Virus record (IMG/VR): IMGVR_UViG_3300037502_000806
Coordinates: 1 to 21,292 of that record
Origin: a virus
DNA: 21,292 nucleotides
Direction: 5' to 3' (one strand)
Shown: positions 15,542 to 21,292 of the stretch, in pieces
Layout: every line of letters starts with the position of its first letter
How positions within the stretch are numbered: the stretch's first letter is position 1
The notes under the pieces: generated by a model
What the model was told of the DNA's origin: nothing
Database searches by the model: none
The model's input: the letters and a program-made list of their open reading frames with translations, nothing else
Translations under genes and position numbers: made by a program

Positions 15542-15776
15542 CGATGAGCTGCGCATAGCCCGCAATGTCGCGCCAGTGGTCCACCTCATGCGGGTTGCCC
15601 GACAAGATGCGGCCGATCTTGCTGGCGATCATCTCCAGCGTCTCGCGTTGCGTGTCGTCAAGGATCTTCCAGTTCTTGCCCCGCCGCATCGCGTCCTTGA
15701 GCGTCTGCGCGGTCATGGCGACATCGTAGAAGTCGCCGTGGGTCTTCTGGCGTTCGGCCAACAAATCATTTACCAT
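15411..15776 (-). CDS. DUF6378-like phage protein
   Basis: 121 residues from ATG at 15776 (reverse strand), preceded by AGAGGATCA; longer upstream starts lack this support. The core 'LAERQKTHGDFYDVAMTAQTLKDAMR' followed by 'QRETLEMIASKIGRILSGNP' and 'DHWRDIAGYAQLIVNAYNA' (about residues 5-80) matches my memory of the DUF6378 family, common in phages next to replication genes. The His/Asp/Glu pattern in an all-helical fold recalls MazG-type or other helical nucleotide-handling proteins, but this is only a resemblance. The C-terminal 40 or so residues are Pro/Arg-rich and are encoded opposite the last lysis gene. It is the last gene of the minus-strand operon. Confidence 0.8.
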   Translation of the reverse strand: MVNDLLAERQKTHGDFYDVAMTAQTLKDAMRRGKNWKILDDTQRETLEMIASKIGRILSGNPHEVDHWRDIAGYAQLIVNAYNAVERDPIRPHDEGSPSTPAPAREASVLGGWATLPGTSR

Positions 15777-15957
15777 TGATCCTCTCCAACAGTTCCTTCC
15801 GTTCCCGCTGCGCCCGTAGCGTCGTGTAGCGTTGATGGATGCGAACAAGGTACGTCGGCCGCTTGTGGACCTTCACCTCCTCGTCCAGCATCGCCTTGAC
15901 CTGGTCCTCCGTCCGCATAGACAGCAGCACGTTCAGGTCGTGCCAAGCACTTTTCAT
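15766..15957 (-). CDS. 63-residue charged phage protein
   Basis: The ATG at 15957 overlaps the helicase stop by four bases on the reverse strand, and its end overlaps the next gene by 11 bases, so it is embedded in a coupled operon. The product is helical and highly charged ('MLDEEVKVHKRPTYLVRIHQRY', 'LRAQRERKELLERING'). I do not recognise it. The strong basic/acidic helix pattern might suit binding to the helicase or nucleic acid, but no motif proves this. Confidence 0.68.
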   Translation of the reverse strand: MKSAWHDLNVLLSMRTEDQVKAMLDEEVKVHKRPTYLVRIHQRYTTLRAQRERKELLERINGK

Positions 15958-17285
15958 CCTCTCAACTCCTCCATGGCGACCTCGGACAACGCGCGCTTGT
16001 CGCGGAGCGCGGTTAAAATCTTATCGTCAATCGTGTTATTGGTGATGAGTAGGTACACCCACACATCATGTTCTTGACCGCTGCGGTGCAACCGGCCGAT
16101 CACTTGTTCGTAGTCCGTAAAACTCCACGGCAAGGTCAGAAAGACCATGTGATGCCCGCCGTGCTGCAAGTTCAAGCCAAATTGTGCGCTCTTTGGATGG
16201 ACGGCCAGCAGCGGTATCTTGCCCGCGTTCCAGCGTTCAACCACACCAGCGCCGTCGTCCAGCGTCCACAGCGTGCCGGGGTAGCGGCGTTTCAGTTCCG
16301 CCAACTCCTCGATGAAGTTGTAGACGATCAAGGTGTTCGCCCGCTGGTTGCCTTCCAGCACCTCGTCCAGCAGGTCGAAGCGGTGCGTCGAAAACCAGTG
16401 CGGGGCCTTGACCGTCTTGAACTGTCCGGGGCTGTCGGACGCGACGGTCTGGCTGTCGTAGACCCAACCGCCCGCCATCTGCTGGAGTTTGGTCGTGACC
16501 GCAGCGGCCGACAAGGCGGTGATGTCCTGCCACATGAACTCCTTCTTCATCCTCTCGTATGGCTCACGGTCGGGCATGTCGCAGCGCATCTCGACGACGT
16601 GGCACGGCGGCAGCTTGTCCTTATAGACGCCAGGCTCCAGCACGTAGGTCGCCGGGCGGATGCGGGTCATCACCTGCTCCAGCGCCCCTTTGCGCGGCAT
16701 CCACTCGCCAAAGTCGCGGTTGATGCAAACGAAGTACTGCTGCATGAACGCGCCCTTTGTGCGGCCCAACAGCTTCTCGTCGATCACCTTGCATTGGCCG
16801 AAGACGTCCTCAAGGCCGTTCGACGTGAACGAGCCAGTTAGGCCCCAGCGCACCTTGAAGCGGTCGATCACCTTGAGGAGCGCTTTGAACCGCTTGCCTG
16901 ACGGGTTCTTGAGCCGGGTCAGTTCGTCGAAGACGATCCCGTCAAAGGGCACATCGGGCAGTTTGTCGAGGTTGTCATAGTTGAACACGACCACGTTTGA
17001 CTTGGCCTCGAAGGCCGCGCGGCGTTCGGCGGCGGTCCCGATGGCCACCGACATGCGCAAGCTGGGCGCCCACTTGGTGCGCTCGACCGGCCAGACGTCC
17101 GTACAGACGCGCTTGGGCGCCACGACCAGCCACCGCTTGACCGCGCCGTCGCGCAGCATCTCGGCCATGGCCGTGAGCGTGATAGCCGTCTTGCCGGCGC
17201 CGACGGGCGCCAGGATCATGGCGCGGTCGCGTTCGTAGAGGAAGGTGACGGCGTCGTTTTGGTATGGTCTAAGCGTGAGGCCCAT
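15954..17285 (-). CDS. SNF2-type DNA helicase/ATPase
   Basis: 443 residues. Superfamily 2 motifs are in order: 'LRPYQNDAV' Q-like motif (5-13), Walker A 'APVGAGKT' (26-33, Lys32), motif Ia 'WLVVAPKRV' (52-60), Walker B 'DELTRLKN' (120-127, DEL in place of DEAH), motif III 'WGLTGSF', and C-terminal motif VI 'QVIGRLHRSGQ' (394-404). The final motif is characteristic of SNF2-like phage helicases, which are much shorter than cellular remodellers. Such helicases usually sit beside a VRR-NUC gene and act in phage DNA replication or recombination, translocating on duplex DNA with ATP. The start codon lies within the VRR-NUC gene (70-base overlap), so both come from one message and their amounts are probably linked. 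Confidence 0.93.
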   Translation of the reverse strand: MGLTLRPYQNDAVTFLYERDRAMILAPVGAGKTAITLTAMAEMLRDGAVKRWLVVAPKRVCTDVWPVERTKWAPSLRMSVAIGTAAERRAAFEAKSNVVVFNYDNLDKLPDVPFDGIVFDELTRLKNPSGKRFKALLKVIDRFKVRWGLTGSFTSNGLEDVFGQCKVIDEKLLGRTKGAFMQQYFVCINRDFGEWMPRKGALEQVMTRIRPATYVLEPGVYKDKLPPCHVVEMRCDMPDREPYERMKKEFMWQDITALSAAAVTTKLQQMAGGWVYDSQTVASDSPGQFKTVKAPHWFSTHRFDLLDEVLEGNQRANTLIVYNFIEELAELKRRYPGTLWTLDDGAGVVERWNAGKIPLLAVHPKSAQFGLNLQHGGHHMVFLTLPWSFTDYEQVIGRLHRSGQEHDVWVYLLITNNTIDDKILTALRDKRALSEVAMEELRG

Positions 17286-17548
17286 TCATCTATCTCCGTT
17301 TTTGACCATAATACCGTGTAGTTTTGTCCGAGTTCCTTCATGCGGGCCGCGAACAGCTTCTGGAGCGGTGCCAGCCGACCGCCGGGCGCCTTGAGTTCCA
17401 CGAACCACACCGACCCGTCAGGCAGACAGGCGATGCGGTCGCTGACGCCGCGATGGTTGGGCGAACGGAACTTGTAGGCCGTCCCGCCCATGCGCTCGAC
17501 CGTCCAGACGAAATACTTTTCGATGTGACTTTCACCGCCCATGCCCAT
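17216..17548 (-). CDS. VRR-NUC domain nuclease
   Basis: 110 residues from ATG 17548; a GTG at 17551 adds one residue. It is a single-domain PD-(D/E)xK nuclease of the VRR-NUC family: conserved 'SHIEKYF' (Glu10), 'RSPNHRGVSDRIA' (catalytic Asp37), 'WFVELKAPGGRL' (Glu51-x-Lys53) and 'LQKLFAARM' (Gln63). Phage versions cut structured DNA such as junctions or flaps and are normally paired with an SNF2 helicase, which follows here with a 70-base overlap. The basic, Thr/Ser/Pro-rich end after residue 92 is the overlapping part. First gene of the minus-strand operon, reading away from the divergent promoter region. Confidence 0.92.
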   Translation of the reverse strand: MGMGGESHIEKYFVWTVERMGGTAYKFRSPNHRGVSDRIACLPDGSVWFVELKAPGGRLAPLQKLFAARMKELGQNYTVLWSKTEIDEWASRLDHTKTTPSPSSTNATAP

Positions 17549-17565
17549 CACTTAACAAACATCGC

Positions 17566-17594
17566 TTGACAGGTCAACAAGAAATCTGTAGTAC
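17566..17594 (+). promoter_or_regulatory. Divergent promoter/operator with palindromic -35 region
   Basis: The palindrome TTGACAGGTCAA (17566-17577) provides a consensus -35 (TTGACA) on the plus strand, with TAGTAC 17 bases downstream (17589-17594) as a weak -10. On the minus strand it reads TTGACCTGTCAA, with TAAGTG 17 bases downstream. The intergenic gap is only about 70 bases, between the VRR-NUC start and the DUF2800 start. One regulator bound here could control both early operons. Promoter calls by eye are uncertain, the -10 matches being poor. Confidence 0.5.
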
Positions 17595-17617
17595 CGGATC
17601 AAACGACAGGAGACGAC

Positions 17618-18742
17618 ATGGCACAACACTCAAACATCGTCGGCGGTTCGACCGCCAAGCGCGTCATCAATTGCCCCGGCAGCGTGGCGCTGGTTCAGAA
17701 GGTGCCGCCCAAGCCGTCCAGCAAGTACGCCGACGAGGGCACGCTCCTGCACCACGTCATCGCGGCCGTGCTGGAGACGGGCAAGGCGCCGGAAGACTTC
17801 CTTGGTACCGAGTACAACGGCGTTGAGTTGACGGGTGACCTGATGGAGCGGAAGCTGCTCCCTGCGCTTGCTGCGCTGGACGAGATCGACCCCGACAAGG
17901 TGATGGAATATGAGGTCGAGAAGGTTGTTGGTTTTGGCAACGTACTCCCTGGCGTTTTTGGTTCCGCCGATCTGGTTGGTCGTATTGGTGACCGAGGCAT
18001 TCTGGTGGACTGGAAGTTTGGTGACGGCGTGGCTGTCGAAGCCGAAGAAAACCCGCAGGCGCTCTTTTACATTGCCGCCGCCCTACACACGGCGTCAACG
18101 TCTTGGGCGTTCAGGGACACTGAGGCGATTGATGTCTACATCGTTCAGCCGCCGTTCGTGAAGAAGTGGACGACCGATCTCGACCGCGTGCGTCGCTTCG
18201 AGGCCGATCTGGTCCTCGCCGTGCGCGCCGCCGAGCAGCCGGACGCACCGCTCAAGACGGGCGACCACTGCCGTTGGTGTGCCGCCAAGACGATCTGCCC
18301 GCTGGTCAACGGGGCCGTGGCCCGCGCTGACCGCGCGGCACTCAAGACGGTCAACGTCGATGACTTGGCCGACGCGCTCGACAAGATCGACGTGCTGGAG
18401 GGCTGGATCAGGGACGCCCGTGAGATGGCGCAGACGCTGCTGGAGAACGGTGTGGACGTGCCGGGCTACAAGCTGGCCGCCAAGCGGGCCACCCGTCAGT
18501 GGACGGACGAGGCTGCGGCCTTGACAGCGCTGCGCGAAGCAGGCTGTAGTGCAGAAGAATTGACGGAGTTGAAGTCTCCGGCGCAGGTCGAGAAGGTGCT
18601 GAAGAAGCGCAAGATCGACATGCCGGAGGGGCTGATCACCTCCGTCTCATCGGGTAACACGCTGGCCAGTGCGGATGATCCGCGCCCCGCCGTGTTGCGG
18701 GTTGGCCACGTACTCAAGGCCGCCCTTGGTAAGCTAGTCTAA
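17618..18742 (+). CDS. DUF2800 RecB/Cas4-like nuclease
   Basis: 374 residues, ATG behind AGGAGA. It is a PD-(D/E)xK exonuclease of the Cas4/AddB/RecB type. The motifs are 'GTLLHHV' (41-47, His), 'GSADLVG' (Asp118), 'ILVDWKFG' (Asp131-Trp-Lys133) and 'NPQALFY' (the QxxxY motif, Gln147/Tyr151). One N-terminal cysteine (Cys19 in 'INCPGS') and three C-terminal ones ('HCRWCAAKTICP', Cys218, Cys221, Cys227) match the four-cysteine iron-sulfur arrangement of Cas4-type nucleases. Such genes start the DUF2800-SSB-PolA replication module of many phages. A role in end resection or recombination-dependent replication is likely. First gene of the plus-strand operon. Confidence 0.9.
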   Translation: MAQHSNIVGGSTAKRVINCPGSVALVQKVPPKPSSKYADEGTLLHHVIAAVLETGKAPEDFLGTEYNGVELTGDLMERKLLPALAALDEIDPDKVMEYEVEKVVGFGNVLPGVFGSADLVGRIGDRGILVDWKFGDGVAVEAEENPQALFYIAAALHTASTSWAFRDTEAIDVYIVQPPFVKKWTTDLDRVRRFEADLVLAVRAAEQPDAPLKTGDHCRWCAAKTICPLVNGAVARADRAALKTVNVDDLADALDKIDVLEGWIRDAREMAQTLLENGVDVPGYKLAAKRATRQWTDEAAALTALREAGCSAEELTELKSPAQVEKVLKKRKIDMPEGLITSVSSGNTLASADDPRPAVLRVGHVLKAALGKLV

Positions 18743-18757
18743 ACAGGAAAAAGTAAA

Positions 18758-19081
18758 ATGGAACCTACACTATCGCTAAACGAAGCAAAGGCTATCGTCG
18801 CCACCAAGACGGCGCCGCGCGTCACTGAGGAAAGCATCAAGGCCAAGATTGCCAGCGTTCATTATGAGACGCTTGTGATGAGCGAGGCCAGTATCGGCAC
18901 GCTTTGCATCATCACGATGCAGAATGGCTGGGTCAGCACGGGTTTCTCTGCGCCGGCCAGCGTTGAGAACTTCGATAAGGATGTTGGCCAGCGCTACGCC
19001 TATGACAATGCGTTCAAGCCGCTTTGGCAGCTTGAAGGCTATCTGCTCCGCGACCGTTTGGCTGCGGAAAACATTCAGTAA
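18758..19081 (+). CDS. Phage gp49/gp66-family protein
   Basis: 107 residues behind an AAACAGGAAAAAG site. The central 'TEESIKAKIASVHYETL' and 'LCIITMQNGWVSTGFSAPASVENFDKDVGQRYAYDNAFKPLW' pattern matches the N4 gp49 / Sf6 gene 66 family, small phage proteins of unconfirmed function found in early regions. The single domain spans nearly the whole protein. It stands between two replication genes, and co-transcription with them is likely. There is no membrane segment or known catalytic motif. Confidence 0.87.
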   Translation: MEPTLSLNEAKAIVATKTAPRVTEESIKAKIASVHYETLVMSEASIGTLCIITMQNGWVSTGFSAPASVENFDKDVGQRYAYDNAFKPLWQLEGYLLRDRLAAENIQ

Positions 19082-19104
19082 ACTCGTTTAAACAGGAGAA
19101 GACA

Positions 19105-19743
19105 ATGAACGACATCGTGAATTTCGGCAACGCCAAGCTCCCTTCCGTCCAGAACCTCTCGACCGCCCTGCGCTCGCTGGAGCATGAGGTGGGCGGCAGC
19201 GGCATGGCCATCCTCAAGATGGACAAGACGGGCCACTGGGTGTTCGGCGCCGACCAGACCGAGGTCGAGGATGACAGCACCTGGGCGGTGAACCCGTTCT
19301 CGTTCGTCCACGGCTACATCGCCTGGGGCGAAGGTGACGTGCTGGGCGAGAAGATGGTGCCGGTGGCCGACCCGCTGCCGGAGATGGATGTGCCGCCGCC
19401 CGGCGCCAAGCGCGGCTGGGAGCTGCAGGTCGGCATGAGCCTCAAGTGCATGAGCGGCGAGGACAAGGGGCTGGAGGTGGTCTACAACGTCACCTCCGTG
19501 GGCGGCAAGCGTGCCGTCCAGAAGCTGGCCCTCGACATTGCCGCGCAGGTCGAGAAGGACCAGACGAAGCCCGTGGCTGTTGTGCGTCTTAAGAAGGAGC
19601 ACTATACCCACAAGTCCTACGGCCGCATCTATACGCCTATCTTCGACATCACGTCGTGGGTTGGTCTTGACGGGCAGGCCGACGATCAGTCCGTGAGCGA
19701 GGCGCCGGTGGAGACGCCCACCCGCCGCCGTCGCAGCGCCTAA
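19105..19743 (+). CDS. Conserved phage protein in the single-strand-binding slot
   Basis: 212 residues behind AACAGGAG. It contains aromatic-rich beta segments ('DKTGHWVFGADQTEVEDDS', 'WAVNPFSFVHGYIAWGEGD', 'KSYGRIYTPIFDITSWV') and a basic end 'TPTRRRRSA'. Related modules of other phages carry DUF2815, a putative ssDNA-binding protein, at this position between the DUF2800 and polymerase genes. This protein is not recognisably DUF2815, but aromatic beta segments and the place would suit a DNA-binding role. Function is unproven; the gene itself is certain from its strong codon bias and ribosome binding site. Confidence 0.85.
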   Translation: MNDIVNFGNAKLPSVQNLSTALRSLEHEVGGSGMAILKMDKTGHWVFGADQTEVEDDSTWAVNPFSFVHGYIAWGEGDVLGEKMVPVADPLPEMDVPPPGAKRGWELQVGMSLKCMSGEDKGLEVVYNVTSVGGKRAVQKLALDIAAQVEKDQTKPVAVVRLKKEHYTHKSYGRIYTPIFDITSWVGLDGQADDQSVSEAPVETPTRRRRSA

Positions 19744-19750
19744 CGGGCGA

Positions 19751-19776
19751 GGGGGGCGGGCGCTAGCCTGCCCCCC
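19751..19776 (+). promoter_or_regulatory. GC-rich hairpin just before the polymerase start
   Basis: GGGGGGCGGGC (19751-19761) and GCCTGCCCCCC (19766-19776) make an 11-bp stem with one G-U pair and a GCTA loop. It begins 8 bases after the upstream stop and ends 9 bases before the polymerase ATG. No T run follows beyond ATTTC, so termination would be weak. The only purine-rich candidate for a ribosome site is inside the stem. It may act as an attenuator or as translational control of the polymerase. Confidence 0.6.
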
Positions 19777-19785
19777 GACCATTTC

Positions 19786-21292
19786 ATGACCATACTCTGG
19801 TGCGATTTCGAGACGCGCAGCCGCTGCGATCTGCCGAGCCGTGGCGTCTACAACTACATGCAAGACCCCAGCACTGAGGTGCTGTGCATGTCCTATGCCT
19901 TCGATGACGAAGACGTGGTGACGTGGACGCCACGTCAAGTATTTCCACAGAAAGTTTTGGAGGCAATTCTTTCTGGTGCACAGATCAGGGCGCACAACGC
20001 CGCCTTTGAGCGGCTGCTTTTCTGGTACGTCATCTGTCCTGACTTCGGCGTGCCGGAGCCTGCGCTGGAGCAGTTCTACTGCACGGCCACCCAAGCCCGT
20101 GCCAACTGCGCGCCGGGCAGCCTGGAGGACGTCGGCCGCTTCGCAGGCGCCAGCATGAAGAAGGACCATCGCGGCGCCGCGCTGATCCGCGCGCTGTCGA
20201 TCCCGCAGGCTAACGGGCAGTTCCGCGAGGACGCCGACCTGATGGCCGAGATGATTGCCTATTGTGAGGCCGACGTGCGCGCCATGCGGGCCGTCTCCAA
20301 GGCCATGCGTGACCTGACGGATGAGGAACTGGCCGACTATCACGTTAACGAGCGCATCAACGACCGTGGCGTCAAGCTCGACGTGCCGCTGGCCGAAGCC
20401 GCCATCACCTACGCGGCGGCCGAGTTGGAGGAGATTGAGAGCACCTTTCAGGACATCACCGGCTTGAGCAGCATCCGCTCGCCGCGCATGAGGGAATGGG
20501 TTTATGATCGTGTCGGGCCGGAAGCCCGCAAGCTGATGACGGTCTGGAAAGACGGCGAGGCAAAGGTTAGCATCGACAAGGCCGTGCGGGCGAACCTGCT
20601 GGCAATGGAGGACCATGATGAAATCTCACCGGAAGTCCGTGAGGTGGTGCAGTGCGCGGACGATGTGTGGGCATCGTCCGTGGCGAAGTTCAGCCGAGCC
20701 GCAGCGCTTGCAGATGATCAAGACCATCGCGTCCGGGGTGCGTTTGTATTTTCTGGCGGTGCAGCAACTGGACGAGCTTCGAGCTATGGCCTCCAGGTCC
20801 ATAACTTCCCCCGGAGATGCGCGGAGGAACCTGAACTAGTCCGTCAGGCCATGGTGCGCCGCCACGCCATCGTACCGCGCTACGGCAAGCGCGTCACCGA
20901 CGTGCTCAAGGGCATGTTGCGTCCGGCGCTGATCCCCGACAAGGGCAAGTCCTTCGTCGTGGCCGACTGGTCGTCCATCGAGGCGCGCGTCACGCCGTGG
21001 TGTTCCGGTCCGGCGGGCGAGGCCAAGTTGGACCTGTTCCGCAACGGCGAGGACGTTTACTGCTACAACGCAGCGGCGACGTTCAAGACACCGTATCAGA
21101 CTATCCTTGACGGCCATCGCGCCAAGGACAAGTCTTGCAGCGATATGCGCCAGGTCGGCAAGGTGCAGGAGTTAGCTTGCGGGTTCGCCGGAGGTGTGGG
21201 CGCGTTCAGTGCGATGGGCCGCATCTACGGCATCGTGCTGCCCGAGAGCGAGAGCCGCAAGATGGTGGACGCATGGCGGCGGGCAAACCCGT
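19786..21292 (+). CDS. Family A DNA polymerase with 3'-5' exonuclease, 3' end missing
   Basis: 502 residues visible; the frame stays open to the window end. The N-terminal proofreading domain shows motif I 'DFE' (Asp7, Glu9), motif II 'HNAAFE' (70-75; Glu75 instead of the usual Asp) and motif III 'YCEADV' (159-164, Asp163). The polymerase domain has motif A 'VVADWSSIEARV' (Asp394, Glu399) and the motif B helix 'RQVGKVQELACGFAGG' (Arg455, Lys459). Position 463, equal to Phe762 of E. coli Pol I, is Leu. Motif C lies beyond the end. There is no 5'-nuclease domain, as usual for phage PolA. The ATG at 19786 is needed to keep exonuclease motif I, although no clear ribosome site precedes it. It would be the main replicative polymerase. 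Confidence 0.93.
   Translation, partial: MTILWCDFETRSRCDLPSRGVYNYMQDPSTEVLCMSYAFDDEDVVTWTPRQVFPQKVLEAILSGAQIRAHNAAFERLLFWYVICPDFGVPEPALEQFYCTATQARANCAPGSLEDVGRFAGASMKKDHRGAALIRALSIPQANGQFREDADLMAEMIAYCEADVRAMRAVSKAMRDLTDEELADYHVNERINDRGVKLDVPLAEAAITYAAAELEEIESTFQDITGLSSIRSPRMREWVYDRVGPEARKLMTVWKDGEAKVSIDKAVRANLLAMEDHDEISPEVREVVQCADDVWASSVAKFSRAAALADDQDHRVRGAFVFSGGAATGRASSYGLQVHNFPRRCAEEPELVRQAMVRRHAIVPRYGKRVTDVLKGMLRPALIPDKGKSFVVADWSSIEARVTPWCSGPAGEAKLDLFRNGEDVYCYNAAATFKTPYQTILDGHRAKDKSCSDMRQVGKVQELACGFAGGVGAFSAMGRIYGIVLPESESRKMVDAWRRANP

Noticed and set aside
19105-19743. Naming the 212-residue protein DUF2815 single-strand-binding protein
   Set aside because: Only position supports this; the sequence does not show the pattern I know for that family.
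19075-20616. Minus-strand open frame of 513 codons opposite the 212-residue gene and the polymerase
   Set aside because: The plus strand carries clear exonuclease and polymerase motifs; the antisense translation is low in complexity and spans two real genes, as expected for a GC-rich shadow.
1-21292. CRISPR array, tRNA gene or insertion sequence
   Set aside because: No regularly spaced repeats, cloverleaf with a tRNA 3' end, or transposase with terminal repeats was found by reading both strands.

Overview
This window is a piece of a tailed-phage genome (or prophage) with a P22-like, short-tailed virion architecture. The host cannot be fixed from the sequence. The GC-rich coding bias and the gene families (P22-type coat, gp4/gp10-type connectors, M15 endolysin, DUF2800/VRR-NUC/SNF2/PolA replication set) fit a phage of a proteobacterium, plausibly an alphaproteobacterium; the host assignment is inference.

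Layout. 1-2528: the 3' part of a large modular fibre/spike gene and a small companion gene. 2586-5290: capsid block of scaffold, P22-type coat and a small beta-rich putative decoration protein, closed by a strong intrinsic terminator. 5337-7799: a 62-residue AT-hook-like protein, then gp4-like and gp10-like head-completion/tail-hub proteins. 7783-10369: four beta-rich fibre/receptor-binding-type genes. 10366-14473: a helical protein of unknown role, then three ejection-type (internal virion) proteins in the positions of P22 gp7, gp20 and gp16. 14480-15541: a tightly overlapped lysis cassette (membrane/coiled-coil protein, M15 peptidase endolysin, two small membrane proteins). 15411-17548: a minus-strand operon (VRR-NUC nuclease, SNF2-type helicase, a 63-residue protein, a DUF6378-like protein), convergent with and overlapping the lysis cassette. 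17549-17617: a compact divergent promoter region with a palindrome. 17618 to the window end: a plus-strand replication operon (DUF2800 RecB/Cas4-like nuclease, gp49/gp66-family protein, a 212-residue protein, and a family A DNA polymerase that runs off the end).

The most striking feature is that the coat gene is split. A 19-residue reading frame at 3383 encodes the conserved coat N-terminus and stops. The rest of the coat is in a different frame from about 3693. The intervening 257 bases fold, by direct base-pair inspection, into a complete group I intron (P1 through P9, with P7.1/P7.2 as in subgroup IA) with the diagnostic U-G pair at the 5' splice site and a terminal G. Splicing restores a 402-residue coat protein. 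The intron carries no endonuclease gene.

Other points worth attention are a Leu at the polymerase position equivalent to E. coli Pol I Phe762, a terminator-like hairpin inside the last lysis gene exactly where convergent operons collide, and a stable hairpin in place of a ribosome binding site in front of the polymerase gene.
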